Origin: an uncultured Faecalibacterium sp.
GTDB taxonomy: Bacteria > Bacillota > Clostridia > Oscillospirales > Ruminococcaceae
NCBI GenBank assembly: GCA_934525325.1
Contig: CAKSZE010000023.1
Coordinates: 1 to 25,435, forward strand
Direction: 5' to 3'
DNA: 25,435 nucleotides
Shown: piece by piece, positions 6,476 to 14,756 of the stretch
Numbering within the stretch: position 1 is the stretch's first letter
Layout of the letters: each line of letters starts with the position of its first letter
The notes under the pieces: model-generated
Database searches by the model: none
What the model was told of the DNA's origin: nothing
The model's input: only the letters and a program-made list of their open reading frames with translations
Position numbers and translations under genes: made by a program

Positions 6476-9088
6476 ATGAATACCAATCAATATACCCAAA
6501 AGACCCTCGAGGCTTTGCAGGCAGCCCAGCAGCTGGCTGTGGAGTACCAGCACAACGCGCTGGAGCCTGCCCACCTGCTGCACGCACTGGCTGCGCAGGA
6601 AAACGGCCTGATCCCCCAGCTGCTGCAAAAGCTGAACGTTGACCCCGGCAGTTTTGCCGCCGCCGTGGCGGAAAAGCTGTCCGCACTGCCCCGGGTGTCC
6701 GGCTCCGGCCGCGACCCCGATAAGGTCTATATCTCGCAGGCTACCGATAAGGTGCTCAGCGCCGCCGCCCGCGAAGCCAAGGCCATGAAGGACGACTTCA
6801 TCAGCGTGGAGCACCTGTTCCTTGGTCTGCTGGACGAGCAGGACCAGACCACCAGTGAGCTGTTCCGCGCCTTCAACCTGAAAAAGGATGCCTTTTTGCA
6901 GCAGCTTACCGCCGTGCGCGGCAACCAGCGGGTGACTACCGATAACCCGGAGGATACCTACAACGCCTTGCAGAAGTACGGTCAGGATCTGGTGGAACTT
7001 GCCCGCAAGCAGAAGCTGGATCCCGTCATCGGACGCGATCAGGAGATCCGCAATGTGATCCGTATCCTGTCCCGTAAGACCAAAAACAACCCCTGCCTGA
7101 TCGGCGAGCCCGGCGTTGGTAAAACCGCCATCGCCGAGGGTCTGGCGCAGCGTATCGTGCGCGGCGATGTGCCCGAAAATCTGAAAGACCGCACCGTGTT
7201 CAGTCTGGACATGGGCGCGCTGGTGGCCGGTGCAAAGTACCGCGGCGAGTTCGAGGAGCGCTTGAAGAGCGTGCTGAACGAGGTGAAGAAGAGCGAGGGC
7301 AAGATCATCCTCTTCATCGATGAGCTGCACACCATCGTGGGTGCCGGCAAGACCGACGGCGCCATGGACGCAGGCAACCTGCTCAAGCCCATGCTGGCCC
7401 GGGGCGAGCTGCACTGCATCGGTGCCACCACGCTGGACGAGTACCGCCAGTATATCGAGAAAGACCCCGCGCTGGAGCGCCGCTTCCAGCCGGTGCAGGT
7501 GGATGAGCCCACCGTGGAGGACACGATCTCCATCCTGCGCGGCCTGAAGGAACGGTACGAGGTGTTCCACGGCGTGAAGATCAACGACAGTGCCCTGATC
7601 GCCGCTGCCACCCTGTCCGACCGCTATATCACCGATCGTTTCCTGCCGGATAAGGCCATCGACCTTGTGGATGAAGCCTGCGCCATGATCAAGACCGAGA
7701 TGGACAGCATGCCCAGCGAGATGGACGATCTGGCCCACCGCATCACCCAGCTGCAGATCGAGCAGGTGAGCCTGAAAAAGGAGACCGATGCCCTGAGCCA
7801 GAGCCGCCTGAAGGATCTGGAAAAGGAGCTGGCCGAGCTGCAGGATAAGTTCCGCAGCATGAAGGCAAAGTGGGAGAACGAGAAGAATGCCATCGGCAAG
7901 GTGCAATCTCTGCGTGAGCAGATCGAGCAGACCAACGCCGACATTGAAAAGGCCCAGCGCGAGTACGACCTGAACAAGGCTGCCGAGCTGAAATACGGCA
8001 AGCTGCCTCAGCTGCAGAAACAGCTGGAAGAGGAAGAGAAGATCGCCGCCGCCAAGAAGGAGGACAGCCTGCTGCGTGACCGCGTGACCGACGAGGAAAT
8101 CGCCCGCATCGTGGCCCGCTGGACCGGCATCCCGGTGGAGAAGCTGGTGGAGGGTGAGCGCGAGAAGCTGCTGCATCTGGACGATGTGCTGCACCAGCGG
8201 GTCATCGGTCAGGACGAGGCTGTGACCAAGGTGAGCGAGGCCATCCTGCGCAGCCGCGCCGGCATCGCCAACCCCAACCGCCCCATCGGCAGCTTCCTGT
8301 TCCTCGGCCCCACCGGCGTGGGCAAGACTGAGCTGGCCAAGGCACTGGCACAGGCACTGTTTGACGATGAGCGCAACATGGTGCGTATCGATATGACCGA
8401 ATATATGGAGAAGTTCAGCGTCAGCCGTCTGATCGGTGCGCCTCCGGGATATGTCGGTTATGAAGAGGGCGGTCAGCTGACCGAGGCTGTGCGCCGCAAG
8501 CCTTACAGCGTGGTGCTGTTCGATGAGGTGGAAAAAGCCCACCCCGATGTGTTCAACATCCTGCTGCAGGTGCTGGACGATGGCCGCATCACCGACAGTC
8601 AGGGCCGCACCGTGGACTTCAAGAACACGGTCATCATCCTGACCTCCAACCTTGGCAGCGATATCATCCTGAACGATTTGGAGCAGCGCCGTGCGCAGGG
8701 CTCCAACGAGCTGAGCGAGGACGCAAAGCACCAGATCGACCTGCTGCTCAAGAGCAAGTTCCGTCCCGAATTCCTGAACCGTCTGGACGAGATCGTCTAT
8801 TACAAGAGCCTGACCAAGGACGAAATGCGCAAGATCGTGGATCTGCAATTGCAGGATCTGCGCAGCCGCATGGAGGAGGGCAAGCACCTCAAGCTGGAGG
8901 TCACCACCGCCGCCAAGGACTTCATCATCGATTCTGCCTACGACAGCGTTTATGGTGCACGTCCCATCAAGCGCTTCATCCAGAGCCGCGTAGAGACCCT
9001 GATCGCCAAGGCCATCATCAAGGGCAATTATGCCGAGGGCAATACCCTGACGGTGGACTATGACGGCAGCGCACTGGTTCTGCGCTAA
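6476..9088 (+). CDS. clpB: ATP-dependent disaggregase ClpB
   Basis: Hsp100 chaperone of 870 aa that extracts polypeptides from aggregates together with DnaK. The N-domain (about 1-145) has the double Clp repeat. The first AAA+ module has Walker A GEPGVGKT at 210-217 and Walker B LFIDE. A coiled-coil M-domain (about 405-525) distinguishes it from ClpC and ClpA. The second AAA+ module has GPTGVGKT at 611-618 and a C-terminal small domain ending near 865. Positions match E. coli ClpB with a shift of a few residues, and there is no ClpP-binding IGF-type loop that I can see. The start ATG at 6476 has GGAGG nine bases upstream. The CIRCE/sigma-A promoter and leader ORF lie upstream, so heat-shock control by HrcA is expected. 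Confidence 0.97.
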   Translation: MNTNQYTQKTLEALQAAQQLAVEYQHNALEPAHLLHALAAQENGLIPQLLQKLNVDPGSFAAAVAEKLSALPRVSGSGRDPDKVYISQATDKVLSAAAREAKAMKDDFISVEHLFLGLLDEQDQTTSELFRAFNLKKDAFLQQLTAVRGNQRVTTDNPEDTYNALQKYGQDLVELARKQKLDPVIGRDQEIRNVIRILSRKTKNNPCLIGEPGVGKTAIAEGLAQRIVRGDVPENLKDRTVFSLDMGALVAGAKYRGEFEERLKSVLNEVKKSEGKIILFIDELHTIVGAGKTDGAMDAGNLLKPMLARGELHCIGATTLDEYRQYIEKDPALERRFQPVQVDEPTVEDTISILRGLKERYEVFHGVKINDSALIAAATLSDRYITDRFLPDKAIDLVDEACAMIKTEMDSMPSEMDDLAHRITQLQIEQVSLKKETDALSQSRLKDLEKELAELQDKFRSMKAKWENEKNAIGKVQSLREQIEQTNADIEKAQREYDLNKAAELKYGKLPQLQKQLEEEEKIAAAKKEDSLLRDRVTDEEIARIVARWTGIPVEKLVEGEREKLLHLDDVLHQRVIGQDEAVTKVSEAILRSRAGIANPNRPIGSFLFLGPTGVGKTELAKALAQALFDDERNMVRIDMTEYMEKFSVSRLIGAPPGYVGYEEGGQLTEAVRRKPYSVVLFDEVEKAHPDVFNILLQVLDDGRITDSQGRTVDFKNTVIILTSNLGSDIILNDLEQRRAQGSNELSEDAKHQIDLLLKSKFRPEFLNRLDEIVYYKSLTKDEMRKIVDLQLQDLRSRMEEGKHLKLEVTTAAKDFIIDSAYDSVYGARPIKRFIQSRVETLIAKAIIKGNYAEGNTLTVDYDGSALVLR

Positions 9089-9126
9089 AATTTACCGGTT
9101 TTGTACATGGAGCACAGGCCAAACGC

Positions 9127-9155
9127 TTGCACCCGTGTGCAGAATATGTTATTAT
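9127..9155 (+). promoter_or_regulatory. Predicted promoter for the CNNM/CBS gene
   Basis: TTGCAC (9127-9132), a 17-base spacer and TATTAT (9150-9155). A small inverted repeat GTTATT-N6-AATAAC (9148-9165) sits over the -10 and the start. The resulting leader of about 125 bases contains two hairpins. Confidence 0.45.
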
Positions 9156-9171
9156 AGAAAATAACATTGAT

Positions 9172-9215
9172 GTGCTTTTCATCGCGGAAATGGCAACGAT
9201 GGAAAGCACATTTTT
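9172..9215 (+). terminator. Terminator-like hairpin between clpB and the CNNM gene
   Basis: A 13-bp stem (9172-9184 with 9197-9209, one G-T pair) has a 12-base loop and is followed by A and five T. It could end clpB transcription. If the promoter at 9127 is real, it also lies inside the next gene's leader and could act as an attenuator. Confidence 0.65.
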
Positions 9216-9240
9216 GTATGTAAGAAAGTTTATAGACAAA

Positions 9241-9269
9241 ACCCTCTCAGGCGCGTTGCCGGAGAGGGT
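9241..9269 (+). other. Leader hairpin before the CNNM/CBS gene
   Basis: ACCCTCTC (9241-9248) pairs with GAGAGGGT (9262-9269), continued by GGC with GCC across one A-G mismatch. No T tract follows. The right arm holds the only purine block resembling a ribosome binding site near the start codon. Confidence 0.55.
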
Positions 9270-9287
9270 ACAAATCAAAACAGAAAG

Positions 9288-10613
9288 TTGAGTGTGATTT
9301 CCCTTTTTATGGACGATGGCAGTATGACGCTCTGGGTAGCGCTGGTAGTATTGGTGGCTTTCTCCGCCTTTTTCTCCGCATCCGAGACCGCATTTTCTTC
9401 CCTGAATCAGATCCGCCTGAAAAGCCGCGCCGAGGACGGCGATAACTCCGCCGCCCGGGTGCTGGCAATGGCTGAAAAATACGACAAGCTGCTTTCCACC
9501 ATCCTTATCGGCAACAATATCGTGAACATTGCCGCAGCTTCGATCGGCACCATCATTTTCACCAAGATGCTGGGTGCAGAGCGGGGCGCTACGGTGTCCA
9601 CCATGGTGCTGACCGTGGTGGTGCTGATTTTTGGCGAGGTGACCCCCAAGAGCCTTGCCAAGGAGATGCCGGAAACGGTTGCCACCGCAGTTGCACCGGT
9701 GCTCAGCCTACTGATGCTGGTATTTACCCCGCTGACATGGCTGTTCAGTCAGTGGAAGCGCTTTCTGGGGCACTTTGTCCACAGCACCGAGGAGGACACC
9801 ATCACCGAGGGTGAGCTGATGACCATGGTCAGCGAAGCCGAGAATGACGGCGAGCTGACCGATCGGGAAAGCGAACTGATCCGCAGCGCCATCGAGTTTG
9901 ATGACGTGGAGGTGGAAGAGATCCTGACCCCCCGCGTGGATGTGATCGCGGTGGAGGACGATCTGCCGCTGGAAGAGGTGGCACAGACCTTTGCCGAGTC
10001 CGGCTACTCCCGTCTGCCTGTGTACCACGACACCATTGATAACATCATCGGCGTGGTACATGAGAAGGACTTCTACATGGCACGCCTGAAAAAGGAAGTG
10101 AAGTTGGAGGATCTGGTCAAGCCCACCCTCTACACCACCGGCTCCACCCAGATCTCCCAGCTGCTGCGCACCCTGCGCGAGCAGCACCATCACATGGCTG
10201 TGGTGGTGGACGAGTACGGCGGCACCGAGGGCATCATCACGCTGGAGGACATTCTGGAGGAGCTGGTAGGCGAGATCTGGGATGAACACGACGAGGTGAC
10301 CGAGGACTTCCGCAAGCAGTCGGATGGCAGTTGGATCGTGCTGGGCAGCGCCGGTGTGGACGACCTGTACGAGCGGCTGGGTCTGCCGGAGGACGAGGAT
10401 ATCGACTCCAACACGGTGAACGGTCTGGTGCAGGAAAAGACCTGCCGTCTGCCCAAGGTGGGCGACCGCTTTACGCTGGGCAGCTACGACGGCGTGGTCA
10501 CCCGCACCGCCAAGCGCCGCGTGACCGAGGTGCGTCTGACCCCCGCAGAAAAGCCAGACTCCAAAAAGGACGAAGAGGAAAAAGGCCACTTTGGCCGGAT
10601 AACCTCTAAATAA
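9288..10613 (+). CDS. CNNM/CBS-domain membrane protein (HlyC/CorC family)
   Basis: Membrane protein of about 441 aa. The N-terminal CNNM/DUF21 domain has three or four helices (about 12-150), with FSASETAFSSLN and the conserved FGEVTPKSLA. Two CBS repeats follow (about 205-330; TPRVDVIAVE, YSRLPVYHD, GGTEGIITLEDILEELVGEIWDEHD), then a C-terminal CorC_HlyC transport-associated domain (about 345-425). The tail is charged and Lys/Glu-rich. The family is linked to magnesium or cobalt efflux; the name hemolysin is historical. The start is uncertain: TTG at 9288, GTG at 9294 or ATG at 9309 are in frame and none has a well-spaced ribosome binding site. It appears to be monocistronic, with a strong terminator just after it. 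Confidence 0.9.
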   Translation: MSVISLFMDDGSMTLWVALVVLVAFSAFFSASETAFSSLNQIRLKSRAEDGDNSAARVLAMAEKYDKLLSTILIGNNIVNIAAASIGTIIFTKMLGAERGATVSTMVLTVVVLIFGEVTPKSLAKEMPETVATAVAPVLSLLMLVFTPLTWLFSQWKRFLGHFVHSTEEDTITEGELMTMVSEAENDGELTDRESELIRSAIEFDDVEVEEILTPRVDVIAVEDDLPLEEVAQTFAESGYSRLPVYHDTIDNIIGVVHEKDFYMARLKKEVKLEDLVKPTLYTTGSTQISQLLRTLREQHHHMAVVVDEYGGTEGIITLEDILEELVGEIWDEHDEVTEDFRKQSDGSWIVLGSAGVDDLYERLGLPEDEDIDSNTVNGLVQEKTCRLPKVGDRFTLGSYDGVVTRTAKRRVTEVRLTPAEKPDSKKDEEEKGHFGRITSK

Positions 10614-10632
10614 AACGTTATAAAACACAACA

Positions 10633-10671
10633 CCCCCGGCACTGCTTTTGCAGCGCCGGGGGCGTATTTTT
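10633..10671. terminator. Terminator after the CNNM gene, between convergent genes
   Basis: The stem CCCCCGGC-CTGC pairs with GCAG-GCCGGGGG (10633-10662, TTTT loop, one mismatch) and is followed by TATTTTT on the plus strand. It separates the convergent CNNM and SDR genes and may also stop the minus-strand kdg operon, though the minus-strand T tract is weak. Confidence 0.8.
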
Positions 10672-10679
10672 AGGTGCTT

Positions 10680-11480
10680 TTACTTAGGCTGACGGCCGAT
10701 ATAAGCAAGAATGCCGCCGTCGGCGTAGAGGATCTGGCCATTCACGAAGTCGGAAGCGTGGCTGGCAAGGAATACGCAGGGGCCAACCATGTCCTCCGGG
10801 TCGCCCCAGCGGCCTGCGGGGGTCTTGGCGACGATGAACTGGTCAAAGGGGTGACGGCTGCCGTCCGGCTGGATCTCGCGCAGGGGAGCGGTCTGGGCGG
10901 TGGCGATGTAGCCGGGGCCCATGCCGTTGCACTGGATGTTGTACTCGCCGTACTCGGAGGCGATGTTCTTGGTCAGCATCTTCAGGGCACCCTTGGCGGC
11001 GGCGTAGGCAGAGACGGTCTCGCGGCCCAGCTCACTCATCATGGAGCAGATGTTGATGATCTTGCCCTCGTGCTTTTCCATCATGTCGGGCAGCACGGCC
11101 TTGGAGCAGTTGAAGGCACCGCCCACATGGACGTCGATCACACGCATAAAGTCGGCGTGGCTCATCTCGATCATGGGCACGCGCTTCATCAGACCGGCGT
11201 TGTTTACCAGAATGTCCACCGGGCCGACCTCGGCCTTGATCGTTGCCACCATGGCGTTTACGGCGTCCTCGTCGGAAACGTCTGCCACATAGCCGTGGGC
11301 GTCGATGCCGGCAGACTTGTAGGCAGCCATGCCCTTCTCCAAGCTGGCCTCAGAGGAGCAGTTGAAGCAGATGACGGCGCCGCACTTGGCCATGCCCTCT
11401 GCAATGGAAAAACCGATGCCGTGGGCACCGCCGGTGATCAGGGCTACCTTGCCCTGCAGGTTGAATGCAGACAGATCCAT
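10680..11480 (-). CDS. SDR-family dehydrogenase, KduD-like / gluconate 5-dehydrogenase-like
   Basis: Short-chain dehydrogenase of 266 aa. The NAD(P)-binding motif TGGAHGIG lies at 16-23, NNAG near 93-96, catalytic S146 in NICS and Y159-x3-K163 in YAAAK. The start is the ATG at 11480, preceded by AAAAAAGGAG at good spacing; an upstream in-frame ATG (11507) lacks such a site. It is the last gene of the kdg operon, just after kduI. In that slot the expected reaction is NADH reduction of 2,5-diketo-3-deoxygluconate to 2-keto-3-deoxygluconate. The motif GPGYIATAQTAPLRE and the C-terminal DGGILAYIG resemble proteins commonly annotated gluconate 5-dehydrogenase. The family is certain; the substrate is inferred from context. 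Confidence 0.88.
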   Translation of the reverse strand: MDLSAFNLQGKVALITGGAHGIGFSIAEGMAKCGAVICFNCSSEASLEKGMAAYKSAGIDAHGYVADVSDEDAVNAMVATIKAEVGPVDILVNNAGLMKRVPMIEMSHADFMRVIDVHVGGAFNCSKAVLPDMMEKHEGKIINICSMMSELGRETVSAYAAAKGALKMLTKNIASEYGEYNIQCNGMGPGYIATAQTAPLREIQPDGSRHPFDQFIVAKTPAGRWGDPEDMVGPCVFLASHASDFVNGQILYADGGILAYIGRQPK

Positions 11481-11522
11481 GATGTTCTCCTTTTTTACAG
11501 TATCCAAGTTAATTTTTTAGCA

Positions 11523-11558
11523 AAACGCCCCGTACCGGCAACCCGGTACGGGGCGTTT
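11523..11558. other. Intercistronic hairpin between kduI and the SDR gene
   Basis: A perfect 16-bp stem (11523-11538 with 11543-11558) has a CAAC loop. On the minus strand only four T follow before GC, so it is a weak terminator at best. It leaves about 40 bases to the SDR start, too short for an obvious promoter, and may act in partial termination or mRNA processing. Confidence 0.7.
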
Positions 11559-11570
11559 GATTGGTGCTTT

Positions 11571-12419
11571 TTAGCGCAGGTCAGTGGTAGCGATGTTGTC
11601 CATGTCGTCAAACTCCATGTTCTCGCCGCCCATTGCCCAGATAAACGTATAGTTCGAGGTGCCTACGCCGCTGTGGATGCTCCAGGAGGGGCTGATGACA
11701 GCATCCTCGTTGTGCATCACGATGTGGCGGGTCTGGGTAGGCTCGCCGCACATGTGGAACACCACCTGCCCCTCGGGCAGTTCAAAGTAGGTATAAATCT
11801 CCATGCGCCGCTCGTGGGTGTGGCTGGGCATCGTGTTCCAGTTGGAACCGGCGTCCAGTTCGGTCATACCCATGCTCAGCTGGCAGGTCTTCAGCACATC
11901 CGGGTGGATGAACTGATTGATGGTGCGCTTGTTGCAGGTCTCAACGCTGCCCAGAGGACGGTGATTTGCATCAGCCATCTTGATCAGGCGGGTCTCGTAA
12001 GAGCAATGTGCGGGAGCGGACACCATGTAGAACTTGGCGGGATGCTCCGGGTCGGCGGAAGCAAAGGTGACTTCCTTGGTGCCCTTGGTGATGTACAGGC
12101 AGTCCTTGTAGCCCAGCTCGTACTTCACGCCGTCGGCCACCACGATGCCGGTGGAATCCTTGCCGATGTTGAACATGCCGATCTCGCGGCGCTCCAGAAA
12201 GTAGTGGGTGCCGAAGTTTGCCCACACGTCGATGCCCTTGTCGATGGACACGGTCTCGTGCACCGGCATGCAGCCCAGCGTGACCATACGGTCCACATGG
12301 CTGTACACAGCAACGACCTCATCGGCCTTGTACAGGCCGGTGATGAGCATTTCGTCCCGCATTTCCTCAGTGGTATAGCGCTTGAAATCCTTCTGGTTGC
12401 AGGAGTAGCGGATATCCAT
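11571..12419 (-). CDS. kduI: 5-keto-4-deoxyuronate isomerase
   Basis: Cupin-fold isomerase of 282 aa that converts 5-keto-4-deoxyuronate, the product of unsaturated galacturonides from pectin lyase action, to 2,5-diketo-3-deoxygluconate. The metal ligands are visible as H200, H202, E207 (SHTHERRME) and H249 (SWSIHSG); each is shifted by four from the E. coli protein. The length matches the family. The start ATG has GGAAGGAG seven bases upstream. It lies 19 bases after kdgK on the same strand, so the two are co-transcribed. Together with the SDR, kdgK and the aldolase it completes a route from unsaturated uronides to pyruvate and glyceraldehyde-3-phosphate. Confidence 0.96.
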   Translation of the reverse strand: MDIRYSCNQKDFKRYTTEEMRDEMLITGLYKADEVVAVYSHVDRMVTLGCMPVHETVSIDKGIDVWANFGTHYFLERREIGMFNIGKDSTGIVVADGVKYELGYKDCLYITKGTKEVTFASADPEHPAKFYMVSAPAHCSYETRLIKMADANHRPLGSVETCNKRTINQFIHPDVLKTCQLSMGMTELDAGSNWNTMPSHTHERRMEIYTYFELPEGQVVFHMCGEPTQTRHIVMHNEDAVISPSWSIHSGVGTSNYTFIWAMGGENMEFDDMDNIATTDLR

Positions 12420-12438
12420 TGTGGACTCCTTCCTGCAA

Positions 12439-13464
12439 TTAGCGCTGGATACGGCCGGAACCGTCGCCGCCAGCCAGCTTCTCGACCTCGGACACGGTCA
12501 TCATGTTGTAGTCGCCCTCGATGGAGTGCTTCAGAGCAGAAGCAGCAACAGCGAACTCAACAGCTTCCTGAGTGGTCTTGCCGGTCAGCAGGCTGTAGAT
12601 CAGGCCGCCGCCGAAGGAGTCACCGCCGCCAACGCGGTCGATGATGTGCAGGTCGTACTTCTTGGAGAAGCAGTACTCATTGGAAGCAACGTCGTACAGC
12701 ATAGCGCTCCAGCCGTTGTCGAAGGCGCTGTGGCTCTCACGCAGGGTGATAGCGACCTTCTCGAAGTGGAACTTGTCAGCCAGCTGCTTTGCAACGCTCT
12801 TGTAGCCCTCAGCATTCAGCTTGCCGCCGTAGATATCGGTAGCCTCGGCCTCGATGCCGAACACGTCCTTTGCGTCCTCCTCGTTGGAGATGCAGACGTC
12901 AACATACTGGCACAGGTCGGTCATGGCAGCGCGGGCCTGCTCACGGGTCCACAGCTTGCCGCGGTAGTTCAGGTCGCAGCTGATCTTCACGCCGTGAGCC
13001 TTAGCAGCCTTGCAGGCCTCGCGGCAGATCTCGACAACGTTCTCGCCCAGAGCCGGGGTGATGCCGGTGAAGTGGAACCAATCCACGCCCTCGAAGATCT
13101 TCTCCCAATCAAAGTCGGAGGGCTGAGCCAGCTGGATAGCGCTGTTGGCACGGTCGTAGATGCAGACGGAGCCACGCTGAGAAGCGCCCTTCTCGTTGTA
13201 GTAGATGCCCACACGGTCACCGCCGCGGGTGATCATGCTGGTGTCGACGCCGTAGCGGCGCAGGCTGTTGATAGCGGCCTGACCGATAGCGTGTGCGGGG
13301 AGCTTGGTGACGAAGGCTGCGTCCAGACCGTAGTTGGCCAGAGAAACAGCAACGTTAGCCTCGCCGCCGCCGAAGGTGAACTCCAGGCTGTTGGCCTGAA
13401 CGAAACGCTCGTAGTTGAAGGGCTGCAGACGGACCATCAGTTCGCCAAAAGTAACGACTTTCAT
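12439..13464 (-). CDS. kdgK: 2-keto-3-deoxygluconate kinase (PfkB family)
   Basis: Sugar kinase of 341 aa. The N-terminal PfkB signature FGGGEANVAVSLANYG lies at about 31-46. The C-terminal DRVGGGDSFGGG starts at 276, with the catalytic base D282. It phosphorylates 2-keto-3-deoxygluconate to KDPG, which the aldolase encoded next to it splits. The start ATG is preceded by AAAGGAG. It is the second gene of the minus-strand operon, between the aldolase and kduI. The assignment rests on the family signature plus the kduI/aldolase neighbours; a related ketohexose kinase is the only realistic alternative. Confidence 0.93.
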   Translation of the reverse strand: MKVVTFGELMVRLQPFNYERFVQANSLEFTFGGGEANVAVSLANYGLDAAFVTKLPAHAIGQAAINSLRRYGVDTSMITRGGDRVGIYYNEKGASQRGSVCIYDRANSAIQLAQPSDFDWEKIFEGVDWFHFTGITPALGENVVEICREACKAAKAHGVKISCDLNYRGKLWTREQARAAMTDLCQYVDVCISNEEDAKDVFGIEAEATDIYGGKLNAEGYKSVAKQLADKFHFEKVAITLRESHSAFDNGWSAMLYDVASNEYCFSKKYDLHIIDRVGGGDSFGGGLIYSLLTGKTTQEAVEFAVAASALKHSIEGDYNMMTVSEVEKLAGGDGSGRIQR

Positions 13465-13498
13465 TGGTTATTCTCCTTTATATCAGGTGTTTCATCAT

Positions 13499-13545
13499 CC
13501 CGCCGCAGGGCATACCCGCTGCGGCGGGGCTTTTACGGGTAAAAG
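13499..13545. other. Intercistronic hairpins between the aldolase gene and kdgK
   Basis: CCCGCCGCAG (13499-13508) pairs with CTGCGGCGGG (13519-13528). CTTTTAC (13530-13536) faces GTAAAAG (13539-13545). No T tract follows on the minus strand, so processing or stability control is more likely than termination. Confidence 0.6.
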
Positions 13546-13556
13546 GGGACAGGCGC

Positions 13557-14519
13557 TTATGCCTGCACCAGATGGAAGGCAAAGCCGGCGATCTCGTCTG
13601 CCATGTAGCAGGCAACGGTCTTGCCGTTCTTCACGTTCTTGCTGTCCAGATCGAACTTCACGCCGCGCTGAGACAGGTGGTAGATGGCGCGGTCCACGTT
13701 GTTGCAGCCGATGGCGATGTGGCCATTGGTGCCGCGGCCGGGCTTCTTCATGATCTCGAACTCCTTGTTGCCGACAAAGATGCTGGAGTTGCCGGGAGCG
13801 ACCTTCATGTTCAGCATAGCGCTGATGAGGTTAGCCACCTTCATGGCCTCTTCCTCGTTCTCGGTGTTGATGCCGACGTGCAGCAGCTTCAGGCCCAGCA
13901 TGGTGTCAACAGCTTCCTTGCTCTGTGCGGTGATCTTTGCCCAGTCGCCGGCCTTGATCACGTCGCTCTTGCACATCCAGGTGCCGCCCACAGCGAAGAT
14001 CTGGTCATAGCCCAGATAATCGTTGACGTTCTTTGCGTTGACACCGCCGGTGCACATCCAGCGTGCGCCCTTCAGGGCAGCGCCGATGTTCTTCAGCATA
14101 CCCACGCCGCCGTTTGCCTCAGCGGGGAAGAACTTCAGAGCCTCGCAGCCCATGTTCATGGCCTGCTGCATCTCGCCTGCGGAGCAGGTGCCGGGCATCA
14201 TGATGCCGCCCTTGTCGATAACGTGCTTGCAGACCTCGGGGTCGAAGCCGGGAGCAACGATAAAGGAAGCACCGGCAGCCATAGCACGGTCAGCCTGCTC
14301 GCAGGTCAGAACGGTGCCGGCGCCCAGCAGCATCTCGGGCATCTCCTCGTGGATCTTGCGGATGCACTCTTCAGCACAGGCAGTGCGGAAGGTGACCTCG
14401 GCTGCGGGCAGACCGCCCTCAGCCAGAGCCTTGCACAGGGGCAGGGCCTCATCAACGCTGTTAAAAGCGATAACAGGGATAATGCCGATCTGATAGACCT
14501 TTTCTACGATGGGATTCAT
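13557..14519 (-). CDS. KDPG/KHG aldolase fused to a C-terminal VOC-like domain
   Basis: Protein of 320 aa. Residues 1-210 are a class I KDPG aldolase: E41 in AEVTFRT, GAGTVLT, Schiff-base lysine K129 in ALKFFPAE, and CTGGV near 156-160. It cleaves 2-keto-3-deoxy-6-phosphogluconate to pyruvate and glyceraldehyde-3-phosphate. Residues about 211-320 form an extra domain (LLHVGINTENEEEAMKVAN, NGHIAIGCNNVDRAI, AGFAFHLVQA) that resembles the glyoxalase/bleomycin-resistance (VOC) fold. Stand-alone aldolases are about 205-215 aa, so this is a true fusion in one frame. The start ATG has AAAGGAG ten bases upstream. It is the first gene of the kdg operon, directly behind an operator-bearing promoter. 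The role of the second domain is unknown. Confidence 0.93.
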   Translation of the reverse strand: MNPIVEKVYQIGIIPVIAFNSVDEALPLCKALAEGGLPAAEVTFRTACAEECIRKIHEEMPEMLLGAGTVLTCEQADRAMAAGASFIVAPGFDPEVCKHVIDKGGIMMPGTCSAGEMQQAMNMGCEALKFFPAEANGGVGMLKNIGAALKGARWMCTGGVNAKNVNDYLGYDQIFAVGGTWMCKSDVIKAGDWAKITAQSKEAVDTMLGLKLLHVGINTENEEEAMKVANLISAMLNMKVAPGNSSIFVGNKEFEIMKKPGRGTNGHIAIGCNNVDRAIYHLSQRGVKFDLDSKNVKNGKTVACYMADEIAGFAFHLVQA

Positions 14520-14602
14520 AACGCATTTCTCCTTTTATATTTGAACTCTCTCGGTGCGTCGGGCTTGCTCCTGCGGGCGCAATACCCCCCTACGCGCTTA
14601 TG

Positions 14603-14612
14603 ATACTAGTAT
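14603..14612. promoter_or_regulatory. Predicted GntR operator at the kdg promoter
   Basis: The perfect palindrome ATACTAGTAT also forms the core of the 14-bp palindrome at the gntR promoter (16510-16523). Here it overlaps the -10 box of the minus-strand kdg promoter, as expected for repression. Confidence 0.7.
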
Positions 14613-14636
14613 AAACGAACAGCCCGTCTTTGGTAA
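14608..14636 (-). promoter_or_regulatory. Predicted promoter of the kdg operon
   Basis: Read on the minus strand: TTACCA (14636-14631), a 17-base spacer and TATACT (14613-14608). The -35 is weak. The rest of the interval up to 14756 shows only a small palindrome TTGTATACA (14669-14677), possibly a second regulator site. Confidence 0.5.
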
Positions 14637-14756
14637 TACTCAACAAGCACAATGTTTGGCATAATAGCTTGTATACATTGCACAAAAATGACGAACGACC
14701 CGAAAAATCGGGGCAAAACCCGGTGAAAATGCTATGGAATTGCTGTAAAAACTGGC

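Noticed and set aside
6437..8887. An 816-codon open frame on the minus strand
   Set aside because: It is antisense to clpB, Leu/Gln/His/Val-rich without domains, and arises from the codon bias of the real gene.
9156..9287. M-box magnesium riboswitch before the CNNM gene
   Set aside because: The leader is shorter than M-box RNAs and lacks the conserved core; only two simple hairpins are seen.
10674..12644. A 656-codon open frame on the plus strand
   Set aside because: It runs antisense through the SDR and kduI genes, which have clear active sites. It has no ribosome binding site or recognisable domain.
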